Below, piece by piece: positions 10,985-21,968 of a stretch of DNA of 64,000 bases. Numbering within the stretch: position 1 is the stretch's first letter; each line of letters starts with the position of its first letter. The DNA comes from Calycina herbarum. Its lineage: Eukaryota; Ascomycota; Leotiomycetes; Helotiales; Pezizellaceae. Under the pieces are notes generated by a model. That model searched no databases. It worked only from the letters and a program-made list of their open reading frames with translations, and was not told the DNA's origin. The translations under genes were made by a program, and so were the position numbers. The stretch spans positions 62,001 to 126,000 of the forward strand of contig LLEY01000152.1 in the NCBI GenBank assembly GCA_001414485.1. The letters run 5' to 3'.

Positions 10985-12896
10985 ATATACATCTACGAAA
11001 CGCTATCCTCCAAAGCCCAAGAAGAGCGCCGCAAAGCCGCCAACACTCCCATCCGGTGAACGCGTCGGGTACATCTATCTCAATTAAATCTCGAATACTC
11101 TACAATGAACCTCAAACTAATTGCAAGGGAATCCCCATTCCCCACCTGCGAAAAAGTAGAGATACCTTCGACGTCAAGAGCCTTTTCGGTGAGTCGTCAC
11201 GTGCCTATCAAACACCAGCGCTCACCAAAAATTCTCCAACAAGCCGCCGAAGCAGCCTTCCTTGCTCTGCGGAATGATAGAAGAAGACGGAAAGTGTTAT
11301 TCACACCTCCCAGTACCCAAGGCAATTACCCAAAGACCGAAAAGTCGGAAGAAAAGCAGAAGAATGAAGCAATTTACACCCCTTTCTTCACTGCCTCGCT
11401 AAATCACTTTTACTGTCCGTAACGCCGATTGCTTGAAAATCGCGGAACCAAAATTGGAGCCCGGGGAATTTACGCTCGACAAACCTTAACGAAAGCAACT
11501 CGAAGTAAAGCACAGCCCCCAGACCTCTATCTGCAAAGAGAGCTAGCAGTTGGCAGAAAAGGTACCCCGAGTTCACCGTTCAACCCCCTAGCAGGAATCA
11601 AAACCCGACCAAGCAGTGTGGCCGTCATGCAAGTCTCCTGTGGATTTCTCCGCCAGCAGGCCTCCCAGAAGGCACGTCTCTGGTCCAAGTCTTGGTCTCT
11701 GAGACTCAATGACTTCAGGTCGGGTGCTCTAGCCCACGGCTAGAGAAATTTGATTAGCTTTTGGTACATCAAGCAAGACGACCACAGCATCCGGAAGCTC
11801 CTCTTCCCAGCAAGAGGTTCTACAGGATACTTTTTGGTACTTCAAAATCTCCCAAGCTTATACATTCATCTAACATCTTCTTCAGAGCCCTCATGCCCGT
11901 CAAGGACACGAATTGTCCCCAGTCCCTCTCCCCCGACGAAGAGATCCGCTAATATTCTGCACGACGGAAAGACGAGAACGCGAATCAGCACACCTAACGA
12001 ACATACACTGGAGATCTGGTATATCATATTGGGAGAAGAAATCTGCTGGTATTGGTACGCGGAGGAGACGAGAACGAGAATCAGTACACCCAACAACTAC
12101 TTCAAAGGAAGTCCGGTACATAATGAGGAAAGAGGAATCTATATGCAGTTATACGCGGCGGGAAACGAAAACAAGAGGCAGAGCGGCTGGGACTCCAAGG
12201 ATCTGGTCACTACTCTCTGTCACCTAGGAAGTATGCGAGATAGTCTAGGATAATCAAAGGCATTACACGAGAAGGTTTAGAAGGGCCAAGATGTTGATTT
12301 CTCAATTCTTCTATCCCTTCTCAGAGAATAGCCAGGATTATCCGAGATTATTACACATAGAAGCGTGCCGGAGAACAATGACCGAACTTTTTGCTTCAAA
12401 ATCCTTGGAGAACACGCTGCCGGAACTTGGGAAGCTCTACTGGAGCTCTTTCTTACCTCATTCTTCTGTTTATGGTTCGCCAGAAAGTGTTCTTTCTGGG
12501 GTGCTGGGGGGTTGATTCCAAACTCCCAGCAGATCCCAGAAGCCTAGAAGACGCACTCAATGTTTGGATACAACGAAACTATTTCCAAGTTTCTTTCGTC
12601 GTCGTGTTTTCTTTCTATTATCAATTAGCAATCGTCAAGACTATTGGGGACACTCACACAGAGATTCTGGGGATAATGATCTTGATCTTGAGCTGTGTGC
12701 TGATTATTGGAGAAAAAGCTTCCAGCCTTTATTTCTTGAGGCTCAACATTTGAGGTTCCACCATGGTTGGGTTATTCTCCCTCTTCCTTCAGTATCTGTC
12801 TTTTGGCTTATATCGATTGGCGGTTCTGCTGTTGTATGTCAGGCCTTCCATTCTCTATGGTACAAAGCTTCTTTTTCTGGTAGGAAGGTCCTTTGA
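10985..12896 (+). pseudogene. Decayed protein-coding gene, function not recognised
   Basis: One plus-strand frame (codons starting at 11105+3n) stays almost open from about 10985 to 12547. Stops are seen only near 11052, 11420, 11741, 12251, 12280, 12327 and 12545, far fewer than the roughly 20-25 expected by chance over 520 codons. Readable segments include KAQEERRKAANTPIR, KILQQAAEAAFLALRNDRR, VLFTPPSTQGNYPKTEKSE, SSPFNPLAGIKTRPSS and KILGEHAAGTWEALLELF. Past 12547 a coding-like stretch continues in another frame (12564-12896, e.g. LDLELCADYWRKSF), implying a frameshift. Residues encoded at 11977-12000 and 12070-12095 form an internal repeat (KTRTRISTPN and ETRTRISTPN, about 31 codons apart). 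Point stops rather than splice signals separate the pieces, so a pseudogene fits better than an intron-rich gene. Confidence 0.55.
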
Positions 12897-15352
12897 GAAG
12901 TAAAGTTGAGGATTTGCCCCTTTGGCTTCACAGCCTCGCAAATTTGTGGTGCCTGATGGTCACATCTCAAGGTCAGCCATAGGTTGCTGTCTTTCGCCAT
13001 CATAATGCGTTAGATCGCTGCAAACTGAGAGAGGGATCATGGGTTGGCTGTGTGTCGTGACTGAGCAGGTGATATATTGACGCGACGAAGGATTGAGATG
13101 GCGGGGGATTTTAAGTAAGGTTAGCTCCATGGAAGAAAGTTTATCCGATTTCTATCAGAAGGGGGTTGTTTCTTCACGTAAATTGTCTTAGGGTAGCTTC
13201 AATTGTATTACTTTTTTTGATACATATGGTTTAATAGATTCAGAATAAAGAAAATATCTAATTTTCATCTTTCAAACAACGCGTTGAATGGTTTAAATTC
13301 TCAATGTTTTGTCTTTGCTTTCCAAAGGTGCGAAAGTCGGTCCGACATTTTTTCTTTGGCCGGCTTGGCTTTCCTTTGGACTTCCCTGAATGCTCCCCAC
13401 GCAACACAACTACCCTAACCATACCCACAAATCAAGATCCGCGCGTGTTCCATCTCAAAGAAGGTTGTATCGCAGGAAATAGGACAAGGTAGTTGAGATG
13501 AAATGGCAACCTAATGACAGATGCTGAACAACTTGCTATGCTCCTGGTCGCAGGACACGTCACTTCAACAACAAGGTGAGTACAGGGAGTTTGACAAGAA
13601 GAGAATGGGATAGAGAAGAGGGCTGTTCAAGGAGAAGACTACAATTAGCAAGTCCTAATAGGTGTAAGTTAAATCATAGGTCAAGAAGACTGACGCGCAA
13701 AGGGAAGTCACAGAGACGGGGCTCAAACCCCATCCTGTGTGGGATTACACGCAAAATACCGCCAGAAAACAGCCTTTAGCAATTGCTGACCTCCTTGAAC
13801 AGAAAGGGAAAAAACATTGCACAAGAAGCTTATATGCACAGCAAAACCCAGACTTTGAACAGGCCACATTTCATACCCAAGAAGCAGCTGCCAAATCTTC
13901 TGCTCAAATAGAAATCCTGCGATTGGAATGCCCAGCGGAGAATACGACGACCTGCTCATACATGTTTCCTTCTTCTTCAAGCCTCGAGCATTCGTCAGCC
14001 TCCATTCGAAAAACCCATGATCATTTCCAAACTTCGGTCAGATGCCACTTTTCAAGCATCGAGGCTGAGATTCATGGACGCAAACCCTCGCGTAAAAAGA
14101 AGAGAAAACTTTCTAGCGAAAAGAAATATGGATAGAAGACAGGAGAGAGAATGTCCGATTTTTGAAGGATGATATGAGACATCGTAGAATAGAAGGGTCT
14201 CATCGAGGAAATGAGTGGCCGAAGAAGAGAGAAGAGGCAGGATTCTGAACGCCGTAACTGCATTTGGCTTTGAGACATGAGGCTGACTGGAGACTTGGGC
14301 TTGTTCAAGGTCGAAAAGCACCGGAAGAACATTAAATCTCGGTGGTGACTACTTTTCCGACAATTGAACAAGACTCCTATCCCTCCCAGAGAGCATATGT
14401 ACGGCCTCAATCGTGGACTCAAAGGTGGATAAAGACTAGAACTTTTTGGAGCTCGGCTGGGTGGCTGATTTGCGCCTCAAGGCGCACGTTTGAAGTCGTA
14501 CATATGCCACCTGGAAGAGATAGTAGGGTGACGAGTGTCATCGAAGTCTTGAGTCCACTGAACTAATTGCAGCAAAATATGTTGGAACTTGGAGCCGAAA
14601 GCCACGTATCAGTTGCTGTTGTACCATGACCCGAGCTTGAATTAAGCTCGGGTGTGATCTTCCCATGCTAAGGGAGGTTCTGGAGGTTGCGTGTTTTGCT
14701 TGTTTTGCTTGTTTTGCTTCTTTAGCTGCTCTCTGAACGGTGGGGTGTATAACTTGTTGAATTAGGTTTGCTGAGTTATATTTCAATACGCTCCCGCATG
14801 TGGGAATCCAAGGCGTTGGTGGCTCCCGTCGATCGTTCGATTCCGAAGTGATTAGCGGGAAGTGAGAAGCGGGAGTTCATTTTCTCAACCAGCCTTCCTT
14901 CTCTTGGGGCGCGCGAATTGTTATCTAGGTATTCAAAGTAGTTCCAAGAGTACTTCGGTAGTATTCTAGACTATTCTTGAAGCTGCACCGTCTACTTAAA
15001 GTCCTCGTTGAGAATTGGGGTAGTTCCAGGTTGTGAGTTTACATTCACGTGACCCACACAATCGTTCCCACGACGACTCTACCTAGTATTGAATACTTTC
15101 GAGGGAGCGCTACACATATGCAAGCTTTTCGGGGACTCCAGCGTAGAAAACTTAAATGTCGATGTACGCAAAGTCAGAATGAAGATGAATCCAACAGCGC
15201 AGTCCCGCGAATTGTCAGTTCGAAGGAACCCTGTTGCTGCGCTTTGGATCTTTACATAAAGGCCGTCTCTCCAGTCCTCAACTAGGGCTTGGATGGGTAC
15301 AATACGTAGAGCTGTATATCTTAGTCTATCAAAAAAAAGCGGACGAGCCTTA
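12897..15352. other. Intergenic, no supported gene
   Basis: Several 60-130-codon frames exist (e.g. 13576-13779 and 13737-14135, plus strand; 14072-14422 and 14538-14786, minus strand), but none shows splice signals joining it to others or a recognisable domain. The segment 13460-13760 has a tRNA T-arm-like GGGGCTCAAACCCC at 13718-13731 but no matching cloverleaf. A 10-bp stem hairpin and a short tandem repeat lie at 14629-14722. Confidence 0.45.
14629..14653. repeat. Perfect 10-bp inverted repeat (hairpin)
   Basis: ACCCGAGCTT and its exact complement AAGCTCGGGT flank a 5-base loop. It sits just upstream of a tandem repeat of TGTTTTGCTT (three copies, about 14692-14720). No neighbouring gene end explains it; it may be the core of a small decayed element. 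Confidence 0.7.
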
Positions 15353-15613
15353 TAGTACGGGACCTCTTCGGGGACGGACAAAACGTCGTATTTTGTTCCT
15401 CTGAAGAATAGCCTTACAATCAGGAATAAACAACAACAGCTGGGACAAAGTAGATGCAACTCTATTCTATTATCGATTAGCTATCAAGGATTCCTTCTAG
15501 ATTTTTTTAGTATTTTTTTAATCTTATTTAGACGCACAGTTATTGTTTTGGTATAGTGCACCAGAGGAACAAATTGGGAAGTTTTTCCGTCCCCGAGGAG
15601 GGGACTTAATATA
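15353..15613. mobile_element. Candidate MITE with ~55-bp imperfect terminal inverted repeats
   Basis: The arm 15353-15407 (…CCTCTTCGGGGACGG…TTGTTCCTCTG) recurs inverted at 15560-15613 (CCAGAGGAACAAA…CCGTCCCCGAGGAG…), with about 150 bp of AT-rich spacer between. The total is about 261 bp with no coding capacity. TA dinucleotides flank both arms, so a Tc1/mariner-type derivative is possible, but the outer edge is not sharp enough to prove the duplication. Confidence 0.55.
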
Positions 15614-16289
15614 GACTACTCTCAAAAATCACGGAGAATACACTGTCGGATATATACTCTTAGAGATATATGCTCGGAATTATATCTACTACTCTCAGTT
15701 TCTTTATATTGTAATACATGGATTAGGATAACTGGGATATTTTTATGAAGTTACGTTGACGTTTTTAACCTAGCTCACCTTTGTAGCTTTTTGTGGACAA
15801 TTAAACCTTTCGATTCTTTAAAGAATTGAGATCTTAGTATAAAAATAGCAGGCGTACTGCTATTTTTATACTAGTCTTGATTTCATAAGTATTAATTTCA
15901 TTCTATTATAGAACATAGGCTGAAGAAATAAAATACTAGTATTAGCTATTATCCATTTTAGCATTAAAGATATCTCAGAATTATGTCTACCTAAAAACAA
16001 AAATAAATTACCTCTAGAATCTCAGAAGCCATATCATAAATTCTTTGACATGTATTCTCTTACAAAGTCATATTATTCTCTTTCTCCTGAGAATTCAGAG
16101 ATAATGAATTAACTAGCATAGAACTCAGATGGTCCTGTATAAACACGTCTCATTATTTCCTTCTTCTGAGAAGGTTTTAATAAACTTAATTTCACACAAA
16201 AAAAAGTGAAAGAAAAATTTCAATTTTCTCATGCGTTCTTTTCCATGACCCGCTGTGAACTTCCCCTTCTCCATGTCCCTCTATCAAAC
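15614..16289. other. Intergenic, AT-rich
   Basis: No gene or repeat recognised. It holds a short hairpin-prone segment near 15832-15871 (GTATAAAAATAGCAG followed by CTGCTATTTTTATAC). Confidence 0.45.
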
Positions 16290-16919
16290 TCATCCACCTC
16301 TCCCATTTATCTCAGTAATATCAATTTCATCATCTCCCCCCGTTTCCTCCTTCCCACCTTTATTTTCACCATTCCCATTATTGCCATCCTCCCCTGCCGA
16401 AGCCTCAAAATTTGGACCAGAGGGCTCCGTAGGCAATAACGGTACTTCAGGATGTTCAGGATACTTCTTCATCAATTCTTCAAGTTGCTTTTCCATCCAT
16501 TGGTCAAGTTTTTTCTTCCATTTTTCGGTGCAGAGGCATTCAAGCTTAGAGAGATAAAAGTAAGTCCTTTTATTTTGTTTCTTGAAGTATCAAGTACAGG
16601 GAGTGACATACCAAGTACAGAATTAATATCACAGCTAGGAGTGGTCCGAAGAAATTAAAGAATAGGAGGACTAGGTTAGTTTTAATTTCTGTGCACTTTG
16701 CATCTTTAGGTCTCTCTTCGTTTGTGGTAGGGGATTCTAGGGCGATGGGCTGGGATGTAGGGAACCTAGGGTTCGTCGCTATAATTCGTGGACGCTTAAG
16801 GTTTGGAAAGTTGGATTCGACTCCGTAGAGTTGAGACGGAATTGATATGCACGAGGAAACTGGGGGAGAGAATGAAATCGTAGGGGTCGACCTTTTGCGG
16901 CGGTTCTTGTGGTGAACAT
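16290..16919 (-). CDS. Hypothetical single-helix (mitochondrial-like) membrane protein; 5' exon structure unsure
   Basis: The 3' half is clear. Exon 16544-16290 joins exon (to 16612) across a 67-bp intron (donor GTATGT at 16611, acceptor CTCTAAG) in frame. The product has a hydrophobic helix (LVLLFFNFFGPLLAVILILYL) followed by an amphipathic charged segment (EKWKKKLDQWMEKQLEELM) and a Gly/Asn/Glu-rich acidic tail. The likely start ATG at 16919 opens a frame with a typical matrix presequence (MFTTRTAAKGRPLRFHSLP), but that frame is one register away from the downstream one and closes at about 16781. A small intron between about 16865 and 16750 must restore the register; a 44-bp removal ending in CATCCCAG would do so but has a poor donor. 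Family not recognised. If no such intron is used, this is a frameshifted copy. Confidence 0.48.
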
Positions 16920-17602
16920 CTTGATAGAGGTGGTGGGGAGTTGAGGGGAGGAGAGAGGGTTGATACCTTACCTGGGGATTTTATGGTACTGCCCTTAAAG
17001 AGATGAGGCAGCCGACAAAAAGAAGCTGACTAAGGAGAGAAAGAACTGGTTGTTATGATTCGGGTTTTCCTTATAGTGTGAAAGGTTCTCTTCTGGCCTC
17101 GTCGATTCTAGAAAATACCAGAAATATAAGAGAACTTAGATTCATGCTGTATCTAAGCGTTATATAAATTTAAAAACTCTAGACTGTATTTAAATAAGTT
17201 AAATCTTCTAAATATTCTTGAATAACATAATCAAAGAGTGGTATGCTACAACTTTAAAGCAGTGCTTGAATTGGTGAATAAAGCATACCACATTGCATAC
17301 ACCCGAGTTATGATCCCAAGCGACATAATCTCTTCACTTGAATACAGTGGCAAGCTTAGACTATATAAATGAGAAGAGCCAATATATACAGAGTGATGCC
17401 ACGAGTACTAGTATCTTCACAACGAAAAGTAGCAAATATGTCAACATGGTTCACTTGCATAGATATCCGGTCGGGGAAAGGTTTCAAAATTAGACTGTCA
17501 CGTAACTTCACACATTAAGAGTTCAGAAAATTGAAATAGCTAGAAAATATATATATTAAAAATACTTACGGTAGAAGAGGCAAAATGCTGATTGTAGGGA
17601 GC
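16920..17602. other. Intergenic
   Basis: Nothing recognised; moderately AT-rich, possibly with slightly RIPped repeat sequence at 17130-17230. Confidence 0.4.
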
Positions 17603-18463
17603 TTAAAGTCCACGGATGAGTTTCAACCATGCGGGTGTTCTACGTGGAAAGTTGTGAGTTGCTCTAGAAAATCCAGTTCGACATAGGGGGCAATTCTCGC
17701 ATTCTTCTTCTATTACCCACTGTCTGAAACACCTGAAGCCTATGATGTGGTTGCATGATGACTTGACTGGTTCTTCAACGGCTCCGTCTTCATCCGGCTC
17801 ACAAAAAGTCGAGTAGCAAATAGGACATTTTTGTTCATCTTTGAGATCAGACCGTGGAACAGGCTGGAAGAGAGATGGAAGAGGTTCTTCAAACAGGTCG
17901 TCAACCAAGTCTAATTCCCTAGCTCCAGCAAAAACCACGTTCATGGTGACTACGGTATGCGAGAACCTCTCTAGACTAGAAGTCGTATCAAATGCTTCTT
18001 TCGCTTCGGGGTATGAAGGAGATTGGCAGTCGTTCAACTCGGGTCTAGTAACCATGAAAGCAATCTAATAACGAAGAGAAAGAACAAAAGACTGAAGCCA
18101 GTTCGAGTCTTCCGGAGATAAGAGAGTCGCGATTGTTGTGTCTGCCAGTTGGGGAACAACTCCAATAGTTGCACAGTTCTTTTTTTGAGCTTCCGCTTCG
18201 AGGCGCTGAAAAACTTGGTAAACATCGCGAAGGCTTATTTGGAGAGAATGAGTATCGTCTAAGTTGATACAGTCAAGACAAGGGTAATGCAAGTTGAAAA
18301 TTGTCGGTTCATCCCAAGAATCTCCAAAACACTCGCTCTTGTTCTCCTCTAACTTGTGTTCCTGGACCTGCTCGAAAGTAAAATGTCTTGAAGGGCAATA
18401 GAGTACATTGATCTTGGAATCCTTGCAAAGACACGAACGCTGCAATCCAAATAGATGACACAT
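17603..18463 (-). CDS. RING-finger protein, frame interrupted by one in-frame TAG
   Basis: Two minus-strand frames, 18463-18065 (132 aa) and 18055-17603 (150 aa), lie in the same register and are separated only by TAG plus three codons. The whole is therefore a 287-codon unit with one nonsense codon at 18067-18065. The C-terminal half carries a RING-type zinc site: CPICYSTF, then SSCNHIIGFRCFRQWV and CENCPLCR, compatible with an E3 ubiquitin ligase. The N-terminal half begins MCHLFGLQRSCLC, has CLDCINLDD, and gives no recognised domain. I see no good donor that would splice the TAG out; the only phase-compatible GTs are GTTGTT, GTTCCC and GTTCTT, and one of them leaves an intron too short to splice. 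The TAT-TAG-ATT context is not a known readthrough context. Options are a recent nonsense mutation (CAG to TAG fits C-to-T change), a base error, or initiation at 18055 to make the RING half alone. Confidence 0.6.
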
Positions 18464-19407
18464 TTTGAAGAATAAATTTGAAAGTTTTTGTGGTTTGTTT
18501 TCAAGTTGGAAGGTGTGAAAGCTGCTGAGAAGTGACTGATTCTACCAGTGCTTCGTCTCCATGAACTTAGATATAAACGAGAACAGCCTCTGTTTACTCT
18601 TCATAACCGAATAAAAGGTCTAAGGGTGATAAAGCTCACAAGAAACAATAACATTCATTCTATGAAGATGGATAAGCCAGATAAAAACGACACAAAAGAA
18701 CGATGCTTTGGTTTGGGGTTGTGGCTTGTCGAAGACAATGCGATTGAATTCTTCTTGTTTACTCGTCGCTTTTGTTTGCCTCAAAGGTCCTTGGTCCCCG
18801 CCTTTCTTTGTGTTTCCTACTTGTGTGAGATCATAGGCTTTCGCTTGGTAAACACTTATGTCAAAACTTAGGCGATAGTCGAGGAAAATTAGACATATTG
18901 TTCAAGAGGACATAGAAGAATTAGATTTTCCTTTGAAGGATCATGATCTCTGTTTGCTGCTTGTGCTGTTTGTGGTGTACACAAGTCAGCGACAAGCTAT
19001 TTTTAGTTTCGAGAGATCAACTCCCAATTGATAAAGGACAATGTTGCGGTGGGGGGGGGGGGGCAATTTAAAATCCCACAAAGACTACATGAAGGAAGTT
19101 CAAACCACACAACAACTTGAGTACTCCTCGGAGTTTCGTGAGTAATAATCACACTCCCTTAGTAGAGTATGAGTGCAGCGAGGGGAAAAAAGAAAAACCT
19201 CCACCAGGCGTGTACAAAAGCAACGAAGATCAATCCAATTGGTACCAACCGATTCAACAACAAACCACTTCCAGCAAGCACTAGCTCACCACCCTAAAAA
19301 TCCATGACATTATATCAAATATCTCTTCCAATTCATCTCCCAAACTAGATAAACGCCCCTCTAACCCATCCCTTTCGCAAATCTTTCAACGTTACCCCCA
19401 AACCCAC
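18464..19407. other. Intergenic
   Basis: No supported gene. Contains a 13-base G run at 19051-19063. The plus frame 18548-18871 has no recognisable content. Confidence 0.45.
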
Positions 19408-20427
19408 TCACAAACAAATAACAAACCTTCTCTCAACCACCACTCCTTCCCTAACCATCCTATCTCTAACCAACCCACTCCCAACCATCTTCCTCGCAAG
19501 CCACCCATCCAACCCCCCCTTCTCATCCCCTTCTCCAAACCTCCACTCCCTAACAACCAACCTCCTCAAACCCCCAAGCTCAAAGTACCTCCTAGTCCAC
19601 TCCCACTCCCTCCATTTCCTTTCTTTCCACCCCCCATCTTCTTCATCATTTCCTTTCCAATTCACTTCCTCTCCATTCACGCCAGCACCAAGCGAAACCA
19701 AGTATTTCTCTCCCCCCTCATTCCCATCTCCCCATCGTTCTCCCCAGATCGTAAATTCGATATTTTGCAACCCAGTAAGTTCTGTTTTCATGAAGTCTAA
19801 AGTGGAAAGGAATTTCGAATCCACACCACCGGTTACACACCCCGCTCCCCTAATACCTCTAATACACCCCCTAGCTACCTCCGATCTCCCCCCAAGAAAG
19901 CCCACCAATCCCTCAAAGCTCAGTCCGAAATTCCATACCACATCCGGATGACCGTAAAGCACCGGCTCACTCTCCCTCAAGACCTGTTTGGAGACCCTGA
20001 GGATCGCCGGGGAAATTTCAAGTCTCTCTTCTCTCCCTACCCCCCTCGATGCTGATGATGAAAAGGGAGGAGAGGTAGAGGTGACTTCGTAACTCACATT
20101 CCTCCTCGGAGCACTTTTTCCAAAAGGATAAAGAGACTCGGAGGAGGAAGATGAGAAAGAGGAGTTATAGAAGAATGGGTTGGAGGGGATGTGTGTTATG
20201 ATTGTGTGATGCTGAGGTGGGAGAAGGTAGGTGTAGATTTGGAGACGGATTTCTATCGAGAGGTCTAGGAAGCGGAATGGTTGCTGGGTTTCTGATTTTG
20301 ATGTTGGTGATGACGGTGCTGACGTCACGAGTATTGAGTTGTTTATTGTTGATAGAGGGAGTTCGGAATGTTGGTCCGGAGGGGAGGTTGGTGGTGTTGA
20401 TGACATTGCTTTTTGCTTGACTGTCAA
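19408..20427 (-). CDS. F-box/2EXR-like domain protein
   Basis: A single open frame of 339 codons. After a 45-residue Ser/Pro-rich leader comes FRFLDLSIEIRLQIYTYLL (about residues 51-69), the hallmark of the fungal 2EXR/F-box-like family (LPxEIRxxIYxxLL). It is followed by LEISPAILRVSKQVLRESEPVLYG, the usual second conserved block where a residue string ending in YG/YS precedes a 'VLY' element. The C-terminal half (about 200-339) is Gly/Glu/Trp-rich and ends RRFVICL. Such proteins are numerous in Pezizomycotina and mostly without assigned function; SCF-type adaptor activity is possible but not shown by the sequence. A second ATG eight codons in (MSSTPP) is an alternative start. The C-rich coding strand bias makes the complementary strand unusually poor in G between 19330 and 19700. 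Confidence 0.72.
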   Translation of the reverse strand: MTVKQKAMSSTPPTSPPDQHSELPLSTINNSILVTSAPSSPTSKSETQQPFRFLDLSIEIRLQIYTYLLPPQHHTIITHIPSNPFFYNSSFSSSSSESLYPFGKSAPRRNVSYEVTSTSPPFSSSASRGVGREERLEISPAILRVSKQVLRESEPVLYGHPDVVWNFGLSFEGLVGFLGGRSEVARGCIRGIRGAGCVTGGVDSKFLSTLDFMKTELTGLQNIEFTIWGERWGDGNEGGEKYLVSLGAGVNGEEVNWKGNDEEDGGWKERKWREWEWTRRYFELGGLRRLVVREWRFGEGDEKGGLDGWLARKMVGSGLVRDRMVREGVVVERRFVICL

Positions 20428-21149
20428 CTACCTCAAGAAAGAGTTTGCGAAAGCGATCAGTAAAATCCAAGAAATATCTAACTTGTATATGAAAAGATCC
20501 GCCTATCGCCACCAGTTACTCGCCCGAAATTCACTTGAAGATGGGAGAGACCATCCATGATAAGACTTAGTCTTAGTTCCCATACACGGCGCAGCCGCTG
20601 CAAGCGAATGCTTGCCATCTCAGAATGGCGTTTTTTTCTTTTCTTTTGTGGGTCGTCCCAACGAATAGGTTTACTTTTCCAGGCTAAGCCAAGTTAAGTG
20701 GTCATCCGATTGTGGTAGCCCAGGTTGTTGGCGTTGGGCTCTTCACCGGTCATCCAAAACGGCTGTTAGTCTTGACCGCTATTTACAACTCCCGACGCTT
20801 GGTTCTTTGGTCAATCAAATTGAATCACTCCATTCGATTCAAAGGTTTGTAGAGGAAGAAGTGTCGAGGGAGTCATATGTTGTAAATTTCTGATGATTGT
20901 AACTGACTCTTTGATACCAGTCTATTGCCCAAATACACACCCCAAAAGCCGTCAAAAATCGAAGCCCAAATCCCATAATTCGCGAATTCCTGAAAATTCG
21001 GAAACAGACCTACCCAATGGCATCTCACAAAAAGTAACGTAACTGCAAAGCTGTGGCAAACCCACAAGATGACTGTGTTCGGACATAAGAAGCTGAACAT
21101 GCACCACGCCAAAAAAGTCCGGACATTTCTCCCCAATGTCTTCTCCCAA
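20428..21149. other. Intergenic between two same-strand F-box-like genes
   Basis: Presumed promoter of the 19408-20427 gene and 3' region of the next gene. No further frame supported. Confidence 0.45.
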
Positions 21150-21968
21150 TCATGCTTTGAGAAGGAATTCCGACTTCAAGAACTCCGCAAAGCCCGTCTC
21201 GATGGATGCTGAAAAGGCTGCAAAGAATGCCATTGCTGATGAATGCGATGGGGGGCAATGATTTATTTCCGAGGCGACGTCTAACTTTCGAATACTCTTG
21301 ATCGAGAGAAGCTCCCACACCCATTCCAATGCTTCATATTTGACACTGGACAGCGTCTGAAAATCAGACATGGAATATTCTGGTAGCCCGTCCCATCCAA
21401 GAACTGGTCGCCCTCCTTCCACGACCAGTTTCAGACTCCCCAATTGCATGTTCTTCGCAAGAAAGTCGCAGACATTGCTCCATTCGCATCGATCATAATC
21501 GCGACTGTACACGGAGCCTTGCTTGAAGAGCGTTATTTCGTTGATAAGAGGTCGACTATGGCTTGTCAAGTCGGAGAGGAATGGTACAATAGCCTCGATA
21601 TCTTTACCAAAACTAAAGCTGTGCCGACTGTAGAGGAGGAAGGAGACTTCATCGTATATTTCGCGATTGACACCCATAATTGAGGGATGTATGTCTACGT
21701 CGGAGATGAGACGATAGGTTGTTGCCAGACTTTGGCGAGCAAGACCATTCCCCAAAATGCGATAGGAACTTCGACACCGACCTTCTTGTCGCTTCTTGAA
21801 TATCTCTGGATCTTCGGTTCGAATCTCGAGGGTACTGTGGTTTTTATCGTTGAAGAGGAGGCTATATATCTCGAGCCGGATTTCGCTTGGTAGACGCATG
21901 AAGGGGGATTGTTGGTCCGCCATGGTGTCGATGCCAATGAGAAGCATATGAGTTTCAATAGCTTTCAA
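21150..21968 (-). CDS. F-box-like (EIRxxIY) protein
   Basis: A single open frame of 272 codons. FMRLPSEIRLEIYSLLF (about residues 23-39) is the family signature shared with the neighbouring gene at 19408. It is followed by HPSIMGVNREIYDEVSFLLYSRHSFSFG in the position of the second conserved block (I-L-x-V-N-R-x-I-x-x-E-x-x-x-x-L-Y). The C-terminal half is an alpha/beta region (ITLFKQGSVYSRDYDRCEW, LKLVVEGGRPVLGW) with no catalytic motif. Annotated from the first ATG; MADQQSPFMRL at codon 16 (21923) is the more likely start, since it places the motif close to the N terminus as in other members. The two genes are unlike each other outside the two blocks, so a recent tandem duplication is not indicated. 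Confidence 0.75.
   Translation of the reverse strand: MKAIETHMLLIGIDTMADQQSPFMRLPSEIRLEIYSLLFNDKNHSTLEIRTEDPEIFKKRQEGRCRSSYRILGNGLARQSLATTYRLISDVDIHPSIMGVNREIYDEVSFLLYSRHSFSFGKDIEAIVPFLSDLTSHSRPLINEITLFKQGSVYSRDYDRCEWSNVCDFLAKNMQLGSLKLVVEGGRPVLGWDGLPEYSMSDFQTLSSVKYEALEWVWELLSIKSIRKLDVASEINHCPPSHSSAMAFFAAFSASIETGFAEFLKSEFLLKA

Noticed and set aside
13690..13745. tRNA T-arm-like sequence GGGGCTCAAACCCC
   Set aside because: No box A, anticodon arm or acceptor stem can be folded around it on either strand.
14570..14790. Possible solo LTR starting TGTTGGAACTTGG
   Set aside because: No matching CA end, no inverted terminal bases and no 5-bp flanking duplication could be found.
21810..21835. GGTTCGAATC, a tRNA box B-like string
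   Set aside because: It lies inside the coding frame of the F-box-like gene, and the bases around it do not form a T stem.
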